DNA of 64,000 bases from Phytomonas francai (GCA_001766655.1 MJCC01000001.1:1723171-1787170); one strand, 5' to 3'. Positions 47,573 through 58,027 are shown, counted from the first letter of the stretch. Translations and numbers: made by a program. The notes: a model not told the origin generated them from the letters alone.

Positions 47573-49405
47573 TTACCCCCGCGCGCCGTTCGTCCAGGGG
47601 AAGGAGAGGGCGGCGGCGACGGAGGAGGCGCGGGTGGGGTTGGAGTGCCCGACCGCCGGGTTCTCCCAGAGCTCCCGGACGGGGAGCAGGATGGCGAAGA
47701 GGTTGTAGACGACGCCGAGGACGACGAGGGGCATCTGGAGGTTGTCGACGGTGTTGATGAAGCACTCCGTGAGGGAGCAGACGGCGATGAGGAGGAAGGT
47801 GTACCAGACGGCGCCGGCGAGCGGCATCGCCTCGAGGGCCAGGATCGCCGCCCAGAAGAGCGCGCCGCAGAGGAGGCCGCCGAGGGTGCCGGTCGTCGTC
47901 TTGTGCGCGATCGACACGTTGGCGCGCTCGGTAAAAAAGCGGTTTTTGAGGTACCGCCCGAGGACGCGGCGGGAGCCCCGGAAGAGGCTGCTTCCGATCA
48001 CCGCCGCGCTCGCGTCGACGACGCCGAGGGCGAGGAGGCCGGGCATCACGTCGACGGCGAGCTCGGCGATGGCGGGGAGGGGGCGGGTGCGGGCGCGGGG
48101 CTGGTGGCGGTAGTGCAGCCCCAGCGGGACGGCCAGCCCCGCGAGCAGGTACAGGTGCGTGCGAACGACGCCGCCGAGGTCGTCGCGGGCGTCGACGTAG
48201 TCGGCGAGGTAGCGGGTGAGGGCGGGGGCGCCGTAGACCCCGTGGCCCCGCGCGATCTCGGCCACCACGAGCAGGCTCAGCGCCGCCGAGAGCGCGAGGC
48301 CGAGGAAGGGGGGGTCGACCAGCGCGGCCGGCGTGAAGGCGGCGACCGCGATCAGGTGGAAGAGCTTCCGGCGGGCCGCCGTGCGGAGGCCGGGGGTCAG
48401 CCGCGCGATCGCGACCAGCGCGGCCGGGATGCCGACCGACCAGGCCGCCAGCGCGGCCGCGCGGAAGGGGCTCGCGCGCAGGTACGCGTAGAGCCACCAC
48501 GCCGCGTTCTCCTGGAATTGGTAGCTCACCGCGGCGAAGACGGCGCCGCCGACGAGCGCGGCGGTGAGCGCGAAGAGGGCGGTCATGCGGCCCGGGCTGA
48601 CCCGGCGCTCGGCGGACTTCGAGCGCGCGCTCGCCGGGGCCCGCCAGGCCCGCGCGAGGAGCGAGAAGCCGGCGGTCGTGTAGAGCGCGAAGAGGATGAC
48701 CCCGCGGCCGGCGACGTGGGGGTAGGAGGTGAGGTAGCCCGGCGCGTTGAGCGGGACCAGGCTGCGCCCGCCGTCCGCCGACAGGTTGTTGTTCACACAC
48801 GCGTCGCTGACGTAGAAGCCGACCAGCGAGCTCACGAGAACAGCCTCGTTCTCGCCAAGCGAGGGACGAAGGCGGAGGAAGAAGGCGTGCCCGGCCGCCG
48901 CGTAGGCCACCACGCCGAGAAAGAAAACGCGATCCCACGCGAACCCGGCGAGCCCGGCCAGGACGACAAGCGGAATCGCCCAGGCGGCATGACGGCGAGG
49001 GAGCGCGCGTGGGCGGTAGAGCCCCCGACACGCCGCGAGCGAGAGGTAGGAGAGCAGCGCGGAGGCGTAGAAGTGTAGGAAGGAGGCCTCGACCCCCATC
49101 TGGTGCTCGAGACAGCACTCCGAGAGGAAGACTAGCGGCATCATCAGTCGGCTCTCCCCATGCTCCGAGGTCAGCGCGATCAACGAGAGGAGGAGGAGGG
49201 TGAAGGCCTGCAGGGCATACCCCGATCCCCACGCGACGTAGGACAGCAAAAGAACCCAAAAGAACAACAACAACGACGAGTACGAGATCTCCAGGTTTCG
49301 GAGCTTGCGGCCCCCGCGTGGGCCTTTGGACGGCGCCCCAGAAGGGATCGCCGCATGAGGGTAGGGAAACTCGTTCCAAGCGCGGATTCCGAGCTTATCG
49401 GCCAT
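47573..49405 (-). CDS. Dolichol kinase (SEC59/DOLK family)
   Basis: A 610-residue multi-pass membrane enzyme that phosphorylates dolichol with CTP, giving dolichyl phosphate for N-glycan and GPI synthesis in the ER. The C-terminal half carries the family blocks: RKLFHLIAVAAFTP (about residues 345-358), DASAAVIGS (about 465-473, in the CTP-binding region), HKTTTGTLGG (about 503-512) and a final TVDNLQMPLVVL (matching the IDNLxLPL of DOLK). About 15 hydrophobic segments span residues 40-600. The gene is among the most GC-rich in the window, and very long frames on other strands (47492-49078 plus; 47469-49379 minus) are shadows of it. Of the two minus frames, only this one shows membrane segments and family motifs. 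Start: ATG at 49405. A (TG)25 tract lies 86 bases upstream. Confidence 0.85.
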   Translation of the reverse strand: MADKLGIRAWNEFPYPHAAIPSGAPSKGPRGGRKLRNLEISYSSLLLFFWVLLLSYVAWGSGYALQAFTLLLLSLIALTSEHGESRLMMPLVFLSECCLEHQMGVEASFLHFYASALLSYLSLAACRGLYRPRALPRRHAAWAIPLVVLAGLAGFAWDRVFFLGVVAYAAAGHAFFLRLRPSLGENEAVLVSSLVGFYVSDACVNNNLSADGGRSLVPLNAPGYLTSYPHVAGRGVILFALYTTAGFSLLARAWRAPASARSKSAERRVSPGRMTALFALTAALVGGAVFAAVSYQFQENAAWWLYAYLRASPFRAAALAAWSVGIPAALVAIARLTPGLRTAARRKLFHLIAVAAFTPAALVDPPFLGLALSAALSLLVVAEIARGHGVYGAPALTRYLADYVDARDDLGGVVRTHLYLLAGLAVPLGLHYRHQPRARTRPLPAIAELAVDVMPGLLALGVVDASAAVIGSSLFRGSRRVLGRYLKNRFFTERANVSIAHKTTTGTLGGLLCGALFWAAILALEAMPLAGAVWYTFLLIAVCSLTECFINTVDNLQMPLVVLGVVYNLFAILLPVRELWENPAVGHSNPTRASSVAAALSFPWTNGARG

Positions 49406-49484
49406 GTCGACCTCCCCTAACGCGGGGCGAAAGGTGTAGGTCTGTGTGTACGTTTCTCGCTCGCTCGCTCTCTCTCTCTCTCTC

Positions 49485-49490
<6 letters not shown>

Positions 49491-49540
<50 letters not shown>
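49491..49540. repeat. (TG)25 microsatellite
   Basis: Twenty-five perfect TG units, directly preceded by a (TC)n run at 49469-49485. Lies in the presumed 5' leader of dolichol kinase. Long TG/CA tracts can adopt Z-DNA. Confidence 0.95.
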
Positions 49541-49543
<3 letters not shown>

Positions 49544-50213
49544 AAGGGAAAAGGAAAGGGGAGGGTAGAGGAAGGTTGGTGACTATGTATTCTGAGAATA
49601 ATACCAACTAGAAACGGCAACTATAAACGTAGATAAAGTAGTTTGATCGGATTTGAGAAAGAAACAATAGATAGCGCACTACCTACTTATGGATACTTTA
49701 TCTTGAACTTTGATATAGAATTGACCCTTTTACAATTTACGTTGACTGAAAGGTCGTATCCTTCTAAAACCAAAACAGGATGGGGTAGTCAGATATTGAC
49801 GAAAGAAAGGGAGCTCGTAGGATGCTAATATGAATAGGCATCTGTTTTCATAAAGACGGAACAATAAATGCCAATGGTAAACTGAACTTTTAGAATATCA
49901 CCCTTACATGTATCTTTCCCTTAAATCCAGTGAAACTTTTCATTGCAAACCCAGAAACATTTGTATAGGTAATGTATGGGTGAAAAAAATCGCCAATGTA
50001 AGCCCCATTTTCGATCTCACAGTACTTAAAATAGGTGGGCACACGAAATTGAGTCAGGGGGAAAAATTATATCTTCAGACAACAGGGAAAAAGCTAACAA
50101 GCATACTGGATTCAAATCTTAAACGATACAGGCAAATTGCTGCAAGAATCCTTATTTAAAATTTCTTGCGTCAGCAATGGATGTTTAACTTCCTTATATT
50201 TTGTTATTTGCAC

Positions 50214-50214
<1 letters not shown>

Positions 50215-50246
<32 letters not shown>
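50215..50246. repeat. (GT)16 microsatellite
   Basis: Sixteen perfect GT units about 80 bases past the TYW4 stop codon on the coding strand, hence in its presumed 3' UTR. Confidence 0.95.
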
Positions 50247-50251
<5 letters not shown>

Positions 50252-50325
50252 GGGGAGGGATGAATCGATTGCTTGATCTATTTCTGCTATTTAGGTCCGT
50301 GAAAGAAGGATATCGTCAAAGTTGA

Positions 50326-53300
50326 TCATTTTTTAGCAGAAGCAGCAATAGAATCCGCTACGCTCTCCAAATACTGGAGAGCCTGCCGTAAAGCGAACTC
50401 CTTATACTCCAAGCAAAGCGGCTCGCCGTCTGTATTCAAAAGTTGACGATCGAGCAGATCCTGGACGTTGGTTGTAATCTTCTGACGAAGTTCCACAACA
50501 GCAGGCAGATCCTTGTTTCCATACAAATCCTTTTTATCATAATTTGACGAATTAAAGCGGCGGTAAAAAACATTCACGGATAAGCTGTAAGGTGGCGCAT
50601 CATCGGATTCCTCGGCGAGGGTGATGATGTGGTGATACCAGTTGGCAGGGAAGTAAAGAAAATCACCAGGCTCTATAGTCACCTCCAGCGCATTCTTAGC
50701 GGCGTCGATAAATCGAGGGTACTGAATTAAATTGGGTGCGTCTATATTTAATACTGGAGAGGAGCTTCCATTCATATAAAGGTTCCCATATTGGCTAGGT
50801 GGAAACAACACAACGCGCTTTCGGCCGACGATTTGAACGAGAACATTCTCCATAGCATCGTAATGCGTCCATAACTGTAGGGGAGCGGCGTTAATACGAA
50901 GACAGGATTGGTGCATCCTGGGCATGATATACTCCCGGATTCCGTCGGGAAGGCTAAAGTCCTTACCAAGAACCTTAAAATCCTCCCAAAGGTTTGCCCT
51001 CTCGCTCTTCATGTGGGTTGCAATTGAGCGAAAATACCAACACTCCTCAGGAACCTTTTTATGCGTTCGATAGTAAGAAGTCGCGTCTTGCATATGCTGG
51101 ATAAGATCCTGAAAAGGAACATGTCGGAAAGAGAAATTTTTACGAACAAAATCGAGTACGTGGGACCCTTTAGAAACATGGACAGAAACAACGGAATCTT
51201 TTGCTGCCTCTTTCAGATAAGCAGGGTCGGCCCACTTCTCCAGGCAAGAACCTAATGAAGTGCCGCGAATTACGATCGGCTGCAGACATTCTCGCATCGC
51301 TTGCAAAACTTTATCCAGGGCAAGCGGTCCCTTTGCCTCTTCCACAGGCGGCCGCGGAAGCGAAAGTAATGAGGTTAAAAGAATCGTGTTTTTAGGGTTG
51401 TAATCCTTCAAATCTCCCATATTCGCTGTAGCGGTGGCCTGGCTGGATTCCGTGTACAGGGGGGAGAGCGGGGTCGGAGGAGGATCCACGTCGTCCCCAA
51501 TCTCGAGCAGCGCCGGCTTGGCTGCAAAGGTTCCGAAGGAAAAGCAGGTAAACCCCCCCCCAATAATCCCCAGCCGTCCCTTGCCGAGGGCCGCGCAGCA
51601 ATGCCGAGCCCACGTCGGGCACTCCGGTGGAAGTTTAAGCGGAATGACCGTCATCGTCTGCGCATTTAACAAGAGAGCGGGTGGACGCCTTTCCCGAGGC
51701 TCCGATCCGCACCCCCCTAAGATTAGCACCTGCTCGATGCCGTTCACAAAAAGACGCGTCATAGTATGCGAGAAACGAGCACACGAGCACAGGCCCCCTC
51801 CTTCGTAAGAAATACTCACCGGCGTACAGGTTTTTGAAACCGTATCCACCCTCCACAAAACGCGATTGCACTCCCCATTCGCCATTAAGCCTCCTGAGAG
51901 AAGCACCTCTCCTTTTTGCGACCCTAATACGGCAGCAGCTGAACACATTGCCGGCAGTGCAGAGGATAGTGGAAAAATTATCTCCTGCCAATGAACTGTT
52001 CGTGCAGATACGTCAATATTCGCAATCCATGCATCGTTAATAATCTCCCCGTAGACATTTTTCCCGCCAAAGACGAAAACTTCCGAGTTGGAAAGCGTAA
52101 TCGCGGTATGCCGATAACGTGCGGAAGGAATTGCCCCTTCTCCGTCCTTTTGACCAACACATTTTAGGGAATTCCAACAAACGGACACCTCGGACATCTG
52201 CGAAACCACTGTTTGGAGTAAGTAAGCGGTTTTATTAGGCGCTGCCGGGCTACCACGACCACCGAAAACGAAGTAAAGAAAGGGGGAAAGGCGAGAAAAG
52301 CTGTGAAAAACGAGTTGCGGTGGGATCTCCAACGTAGATGAGAGATTCACCTTCATCGCACCTTCCTGGAAAGCGTGCGCGAAGACGTTGCTTTCCCGTC
52401 GATGCCCCCCTGTCGAGGGGGCTAAAAAGCCTCCAAACCCGAAAAAAACCCACTCTTTCGTGTAAGGATGAAGCTCCACATGGACCTCACCATTTCCCCA
52501 CCCTTCGTAAGAGAATCGGCCGGTAGGCCATGGTGAATATCGAACGGAAATATTCAATTTCGCCGTTTCCTGGCCAGTGATCAAATCCTCCAGGGGAAAA
52601 AGTGGTACCAAGGGATGAAAGAAAGGACCGATACAGCTCACAGAAGGCATAGAGGAAATAGAAGTCCCCGCAAGAGTAATGCCGTAGTGCTCGCACATCT
52701 CACTCCATTCCTCCAACTCGTCGAATGGCTCCAAGGCGTTTACACGCTCACGTTCGTCTCCGTTGAGGTAAAAAGAAGAAATATCGTAGAAATTTGAAAA
52801 AACCGCGTACGCCATGCCCTGAGCAATAAGGCGGGAGACCAGAGCAGAGCCGTCAGGAGTTGTATGGATTCCGAGAAGAGGGCTCGCCTTTTGTTTTAGG
52901 GCGCGAACCATCACCTTGCCAAAGCTATCATCAGGGGAAATTTGATCATAGGAAATAAAAATTGCGTTTGGAAATTGGCTGGCAATGCCTCGAATTAGCG
53001 CTGTGGCGTCATTAGAAGGCATATACTGCATCATACACTCAGCGTAGAAAAGAAGAGGGGAATCGACAGAAAACCCAGGAAGGGATTTTGTAAGAAATTC
53101 AGAAAGTGTTTGTAAGGATTCACGTAGATCAAGCCCTAATGCATAATACTGCTTCGAAACAATCGGATGTGTAGAATCGGAGGGGTCGAAAAAAAAATCC
53201 AAAGGGAAGGATCCGGGCGGCGCCGCCTGCATGAGCGCTGCCTTCGCCTGCATTACCTCTGGAAAGTCAATATCGCAAAACCGAACACATTCCCTTCGCG

Positions 53301-53877
53301 AAAGTTTCTTCCAGCGGCTGTTAAATGCGTTGTAAACGTTTGATTTTTTTCTGTGACCTCCCACCTCCCCTTGGATGCTATGATTGGATAAAAGAACTCT
53401 CAGGGCGAGTGTATCATAGCCTGCACCAAGTGAAATAACATGCAAAGGCATATCGACTGAAGCTGTACTATTTTCCATAAAATAATTTATACAGTTGATC
53501 ATGATGTCTGAAATAACCATCATGCGTAGATAATAGCCACGATTAACTAAAGGAGAGCGGCGAGAAGGTTTTCTAACAAAATAGCGAAGAAAAGGATCCT
53601 CAAAATATCCACAGGCAACGGCGGAGCGTTTGCTTGTTACGCTATCATCATTTGTTTTCTGTACCATGATGTCCACGCTATGGAAGGGGAGGTTAATCTT
53701 TTTTTTAACCTTATTTTGACAAGCTTTGGCAGGCTTGGAAAGCGCAGATGTGACGTTTTGAGAAGATGCCCCTACGTTGATAACTGGAATATGAGTGGAA
53801 TGATCTAAAGATGCTTTATTCTGGGAATATTGCTCGGTTTCCCTAATTTCAATCCCAGAATGTGTGATATTCTCCAT
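50326..53877 (-). CDS. TYW4: tRNA wybutosine-synthesising protein 4 (TYW4/LCMT2/Ppm2 type)
   Basis: A protein of 1,183 residues with the full TYW4 order. First comes a leucine-carboxyl-methyltransferase-like domain (about 80-430): FVRKPSRRSPLVNRGYYLR, then HVISLGAGYDTLALRV as the AdoMet loop. A Kelch-type propeller follows (about 540-830, for example SFSRLSPFLYFVFGGRG and AITLSNSEVFVFGGKN). Last is a JmjC/cupin domain (about 870-1130) with WTHYDAMENVL supplying His-X-Asp and ANWYHHI the second His. In yeast Ppm2 the same fusion methylates and methoxycarbonylates the side chain of wybutosine at position 37 of tRNA-Phe. About 70 extra residues precede the first domain. Start: ATG at 53877, though the ATG near residue 70 could also be used. 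Confidence 0.92.
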   Translation of the reverse strand: MENITHSGIEIRETEQYSQNKASLDHSTHIPVINVGASSQNVTSALSKPAKACQNKVKKKINLPFHSVDIMVQKTNDDSVTSKRSAVACGYFEDPFLRYFVRKPSRRSPLVNRGYYLRMMVISDIMINCINYFMENSTASVDMPLHVISLGAGYDTLALRVLLSNHSIQGEVGGHRKKSNVYNAFNSRWKKLSRRECVRFCDIDFPEVMQAKAALMQAAPPGSFPLDFFFDPSDSTHPIVSKQYYALGLDLRESLQTLSEFLTKSLPGFSVDSPLLFYAECMMQYMPSNDATALIRGIASQFPNAIFISYDQISPDDSFGKVMVRALKQKASPLLGIHTTPDGSALVSRLIAQGMAYAVFSNFYDISSFYLNGDERERVNALEPFDELEEWSEMCEHYGITLAGTSISSMPSVSCIGPFFHPLVPLFPLEDLITGQETAKLNISVRYSPWPTGRFSYEGWGNGEVHVELHPYTKEWVFFGFGGFLAPSTGGHRRESNVFAHAFQEGAMKVNLSSTLEIPPQLVFHSFSRLSPFLYFVFGGRGSPAAPNKTAYLLQTVVSQMSEVSVCWNSLKCVGQKDGEGAIPSARYRHTAITLSNSEVFVFGGKNVYGEIINDAWIANIDVSARTVHWQEIIFPLSSALPAMCSAAAVLGSQKGEVLLSGGLMANGECNRVLWRVDTVSKTCTPVSISYEGGGLCSCARFSHTMTRLFVNGIEQVLILGGCGSEPRERRPPALLLNAQTMTVIPLKLPPECPTWARHCCAALGKGRLGIIGGGFTCFSFGTFAAKPALLEIGDDVDPPPTPLSPLYTESSQATATANMGDLKDYNPKNTILLTSLLSLPRPPVEEAKGPLALDKVLQAMRECLQPIVIRGTSLGSCLEKWADPAYLKEAAKDSVVSVHVSKGSHVLDFVRKNFSFRHVPFQDLIQHMQDATSYYRTHKKVPEECWYFRSIATHMKSERANLWEDFKVLGKDFSLPDGIREYIMPRMHQSCLRINAAPLQLWTHYDAMENVLVQIVGRKRVVLFPPSQYGNLYMNGSSSPVLNIDAPNLIQYPRFIDAAKNALEVTIEPGDFLYFPANWYHHIITLAEESDDAPPYSLSVNVFYRRFNSSNYDKKDLYGNKDLPAVVELRQKITTNVQDLLDRQLLNTDGEPLCLEYKEFALRQALQYLESVADSIAASAKK

Positions 53878-54560
53878 GGGAGGCTGTCGATTAGTATTAT
53901 TAATTTATTTACTAGGAACACACTTAACTATTAACTATTTTTGTTGTTGCTTGAGGAATGAAAGTTACCTTTTTTATTTTAGATATATTATATTTTAGTA
54001 ACTTTACGGTTACGCAATTCTTCAAACTCCAGAATGCTCTATAAGTTTTATGAACCACTTGCACTGACATTTGAAATAAAGAAGACGTAAAAAAAGGGGG
54101 GGGGGCGGTAAATTGAACATATCAATTAATGCAGGATTTGCCTCCAAGCATGATTAAACTAAATCGTATAAGTTTATCAAAGGAGGATATTAAGTGTAAG
54201 CAAATAGATAAAAAGGAAAGAAATGCAGCCCACAGATACAGTTCTCTTCCCTGAAATTAAGTCAAGATAACAATCTTGCCTTGGCTACGTTTTCTTTAAA
54301 TGGGATTACGGATGAAACTCAAACAAAAAAAAACACTCACCAGAGAAATAAAAGCCTCAACACCAAACCCAGGAAAAATTAAGAGCATCTAAATACAAAA
54401 CAGAGCATCACAGAATATTTTATTTGTCAAACCCACAGCTTACTATATCTATTTCTTCTTCAGCAAAGGGGCTTTGAATAGGCTCCTCTTGCTTAGTATA
54501 CTTTAGAAGCCCTTTATCTCCAACTACGGCATCAGACGGTGATTCTGATAGCTTCAATCC
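53878..54560. other. Intergenic spacer, TYW4 to PPR gene
   Basis: AT-rich with a G8 run at 54098-54105 and poly-A near 54322-54330. Tail 54425-54560 is less AT-rich but has no coding frame; it should be the PPR 3' UTR. Confidence 0.55.
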
Positions 54561-57500
54561 CTATGAATCCTTTTCTGTGTTTTCCTCAGTGGTGTCACTC
54601 TCGGAAACTATAGGATCTTCCTGATTGCCCTGAAGCAGCTCCCGAGCTAGATCCACCCTACCTGATTTAAGAAGTAGCCTGCTCAAGATCATATTCGAAC
54701 TACGGCTTAACTTATACCCTTTTTCCTCCATCTGTGTGAGTAAATAGGCAACCTTGCTGCGTTCACCAGCCCGAGCAAAGGCTGAAACACAGATGTTGTA
54801 GATGAGCTCACTCTTCGGGAGTTTGTCAGAATCTAACAGCTCTTGTATTCTCACAACATCTCGAATGCGAGCAAACATTAGGTAGACGGACTCAATATCA
54901 CGCAATCGGGGCTTCGGAATGGCGAGGAGCAGCAAGACATACCTCCCCATCTTTTCAATATTGCCAACAGTGGCAAAGGATACCGCTATTGCAGCCGTCA
55001 GACGGCTGGTTAGAGGTGTCGAGCTTTCAATTATATCCTCAACAAGACTCTCTGTCTCGTTTGGCATTCGAGCACGTGCGTAGATGTTCAATAATAGAAC
55101 ATAACAATTCTCCTCCATGGGAATTTTTTTTGCCTTGCGCTCCGTTAACAGCTCCCTCAGATGTTCGTATCGCTTTGAGCGTCCATAGCCTTCGAAGAGA
55201 ATGTTAAACGTCGTGTGATTTTCCTCGAAACCTTGCGCCTTCATTTTTTCACGAAGCATCTCTAGTTTCATAATGTCACCGCATTTCGCGTACGCCTCCA
55301 TAGCGCAGTGGTAAGTTCTAATAGTCGGCGCTATATTCGGTGATTTCACCATCTCGTCAAAAACTTCCTGCATCTCCTCCAGCCTCCCCATCCTCCCGAG
55401 CATCTCCACCACCGTCGTCGCCATCGTGCTATTGGGCGGCATGAGCTTCATCATCGTATTTAAGATCTCCTGTACGATAAGGACGTCATTCAAGGACATG
55501 GATAAATTGAGAAAGCGATTGCACACCGGCATCGTAATCACCAGACGAGATTGAAGAAGCGCACGCCAGGTGCGATTCACACCCTCGGCATCGCCCATTC
55601 GTGCATAAGCAGCAGCAACCTCAGCGTAAAACCCCGGCCGACGGACCATCCCCCCCGCAATAGCTTCCTCAAAGTACTTCTGTACAGAAGACGCGTCATT
55701 GAAATAGCTTAACCCACTAATAATCAGAGCAAGAAGGTTCTCGCTCAACTGCACGCCTTCTGCGCGCAGACTGGAGAGGAGCTTCTGAAAAGCCAGTCGA
55801 TCCCGCCGCCGGGCGGCCTCGCGGAACGCCTCACGATAACGATCACCAACATTGTTCCCTATCACCCGCCGCTCCACCTGACGGTCGTGAAGGGCATAAT
55901 ACTGCGCAATAGCAGCCTGAACGCCGTCATACCCGAGCAAACCATACCCCTCAAACTCGAAAATAATCGCATCGCAGCGAACAGGGTCATGTTGAAAGCA
56001 CTTGATCATCTGAATCGCAGCAGCAGGTGAAAGGGCCTGGGAATCCCCTTTAGAGACCTTTTCTTTAAGCTCGCTATACAAGCCTTCCACAGCAAGGTGG
56101 TTCTGGAGCTCGCTAAAGACACGCAGGAGCGTCGGGTAGGTCGAGTTCTCTAAAGCTATTCCTTTGCTCCGCATCTCCGCATAGTACTCCTCTACCATAC
56201 GCGGATAATATCGATCCAAAACCTTAAAAAGGTTATGATAAGTGTAGGACGTGTGCTGGATTCCTCTCTCCGACATCAATTTTTTGAGCGCGATGACCTC
56301 ATTGACATTGCAGGAATGAGCATACCACTTCAACATCTCATCGTATAAGCGATAATTCTTCGAAACAGTCGTAAGCTGCAACTCGTCAAAGCATCTACGC
56401 ATTTCAGCGAGATCGCCCAGAGCACCAAAGCCTTTGATAACAGAATAAGCATAAAGCGAATCAAGGTCGTCTGAGTTGTCGCCCGACAAGCTTTTTTGAA
56501 GAAAGCTCTTTAGCTTCTTCACTTTTGAGAGCAATATCTCATCACCATGACCGTGACCGCGAGCAATCAACTCACTGCAGCGTGAAATGACGGCCGTATC
56601 CGCCAACAATCCGAGCGATGCAACACCAATTTCATGAGAAAGCTTACTTTCCACGCTGTAAACATCGTCAACAGAGTTCAAATGCACCTCATTTAGTTTT
56701 ACACGAAGAATCACCCCAAGTGCGGCATCTGAAAGAGTCCCAGGTCCCTCCTTAAGTGCAACACCCATCATGTATTTCATCCTAAACTGATCCCCACGTA
56801 AGGCTACGATCGCACACGAAAAAATTTCATCCATTCGAATTTCCTTTAAATTACACTTGCTTCTTTCAAGAAGAAGTGCCGAAACGAGATTTACAATATC
56901 CTCAAAGCGGCCACTGATACCCAAACTATCAATAAGTGCACAATAATTGGCTGTACATAGAGACATTGAGGGAATCTCCTTGAAAAGCTCCACCGCCCTC
57001 TCATGTGCGCCACCGAGATGGTAGGCAAGGACAGCAAGGAAATTGAGCGGAGCCTCTCGTCGGAGCTCGTCCGCCATGCTCCGCATAAGACACCTCGCCG
57101 GCTCCAGACGCTGAGACTCGTAGAGGTACTTTACCAGAGGAAACCCAACCTCGAGACCGTACTTGCGGAAACGCAGGGAAGCGCGAAAGAGGAGGTGGGC
57201 CATACCACCCTGCCGGAGCTCCGCACACTCCCGCATAATCCCAACAACGAGCGCGGTGGCGTCCGCCGGTGAGATAGCTTTCCTCTGGAGATTCGACTGG
57301 AGAAGAATCATCAGAAACGTAAGAGAGCTACGGAAAAACGGAAGACGGCCGCAAGGGCGAAGCATGCAAAGGCGGAGGTAGCGCGGGATCTGTCGCGGCC
57401 GGGATACAAGGAGGACGGCCAACGTCGATTCATCTTCAACCGAGAGCGATCGAAATCCAGCCCCATCCAGCCCGCGAGGGGGAGAGGAAGAATGCGAGAA

Positions 57501-57674
57501 GAAACTGGGGCGGAGGCCATGAAGTACTGGCAAGACATCTCGGGAGGACACTAATGCCGAGCGCCAGAGCCCCCTGATTCGCCACGCATCGCGTAGTGGC
57601 GGCCTGGCTTGCCTCGAAAAGGTCGCGGAATAGCCGCGCGCAAGCCCTCCCGAAGCCTCGCGTCCGTGAGGCAT
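54561..57674 (-). CDS. Pentatricopeptide-repeat (PPR) protein, probably mitochondrial
   Basis: A protein of 1,037 residues built of helix-turn-helix repeats about 35 long over most of its length. The clearest PPR units are at about residues 640-890 (for example TYHCAMEAYAKCGDIMKLEMLREKM, TTFNILFEGYGRSKRYEHLRELL, YVLLLNIYARARMPNETESLV). PPR proteins bind organelle RNA in a sequence-specific way; in kinetoplastids most are mitochondrial and act in mRNA stability, editing or translation. The N-terminus is Arg/Ser-rich (MPHGREASGGLARGYSATFSRQARPP) and fits a mitochondrial leader. The first 100 residues are GC-rich and without repeats. Start: ATG at 57674. A start further in cannot be excluded because the leader has no family signature. 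Confidence 0.85.
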   Translation of the reverse strand: MPHGREASGGLARGYSATFSRQARPPLRDAWRIRGLWRSALVSSRDVLPVLHGLRPSFFSHSSSPPRGLDGAGFRSLSVEDESTLAVLLVSRPRQIPRYLRLCMLRPCGRLPFFRSSLTFLMILLQSNLQRKAISPADATALVVGIMRECAELRQGGMAHLLFRASLRFRKYGLEVGFPLVKYLYESQRLEPARCLMRSMADELRREAPLNFLAVLAYHLGGAHERAVELFKEIPSMSLCTANYCALIDSLGISGRFEDIVNLVSALLLERSKCNLKEIRMDEIFSCAIVALRGDQFRMKYMMGVALKEGPGTLSDAALGVILRVKLNEVHLNSVDDVYSVESKLSHEIGVASLGLLADTAVISRCSELIARGHGHGDEILLSKVKKLKSFLQKSLSGDNSDDLDSLYAYSVIKGFGALGDLAEMRRCFDELQLTTVSKNYRLYDEMLKWYAHSCNVNEVIALKKLMSERGIQHTSYTYHNLFKVLDRYYPRMVEEYYAEMRSKGIALENSTYPTLLRVFSELQNHLAVEGLYSELKEKVSKGDSQALSPAAAIQMIKCFQHDPVRCDAIIFEFEGYGLLGYDGVQAAIAQYYALHDRQVERRVIGNNVGDRYREAFREAARRRDRLAFQKLLSSLRAEGVQLSENLLALIISGLSYFNDASSVQKYFEEAIAGGMVRRPGFYAEVAAAYARMGDAEGVNRTWRALLQSRLVITMPVCNRFLNLSMSLNDVLIVQEILNTMMKLMPPNSTMATTVVEMLGRMGRLEEMQEVFDEMVKSPNIAPTIRTYHCAMEAYAKCGDIMKLEMLREKMKAQGFEENHTTFNILFEGYGRSKRYEHLRELLTERKAKKIPMEENCYVLLLNIYARARMPNETESLVEDIIESSTPLTSRLTAAIAVSFATVGNIEKMGRYVLLLLAIPKPRLRDIESVYLMFARIRDVVRIQELLDSDKLPKSELIYNICVSAFARAGERSKVAYLLTQMEEKGYKLSRSSNMILSRLLLKSGRVDLARELLQGNQEDPIVSESDTTEENTEKDS

Positions 57675-58005
57675 GGATACCGACGGGCGGAGGCGCGGCG
57701 CTACCCTCCGGTTAGTCGCGCGCTATTATCGCCCGTGCTGGATGCCGGAGAGACGCTAAGCGAAAGATCCAGCGTAGAAAAATGTGTGGTTCCCTTTTTA
57801 GGATGTTACCCCTTTATTGCACGCTTTTGAACCAAATCTATGGGCGCTAAAAAGATGCTGGGGGACGGACATGCAAGCAGTCAGAATTAACACAGAGTTC
57901 AGTTGAAAGACGGCTTGCGTCAATTTGCAGAAGCCCATTCACAGTCAATGATTCTTGCTAACAAATTCTGGGAGTAGGCACATTGATGTTTAGCTGTTCA
58001 CATTT

Positions 58006-58027
58006 GGGGGGGGGGAAGGGGGGGGGG
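58006..58027. repeat. G-rich run (G10-AA-G10)
   Basis: Two runs of ten G separated by AA on the plus strand, so the coding strand has C10-TT-C10, a pyrimidine tract upstream of the PPR gene. Could be part of its splice-acceptor region or a G-quadruplex on the opposite strand. Confidence 0.85.

Larger units (their letters stand above)
49406..50325. other. Intergenic spacer with (TG)n repeats
   Basis: Holds a TC-rich run (49469-49485), (TG)25 at 49491-49540 and (GT)16 at 50215-50246. On the coding strand these read AC/GA, so they are not pyrimidine tracts. The rest is AT-rich without a coding frame. Confidence 0.6.

Noticed and set aside
47492..49078. 528-residue plus-strand open frame opposite dolichol kinase, and a 636-residue minus-strand frame at 47469-49379
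   Set aside because: Both are Arg/Gly/Pro-rich, with no domain. They arise because GC-rich DNA has few stop codons. The frame at 47573-49405 has membrane segments and the dolichol kinase motifs.
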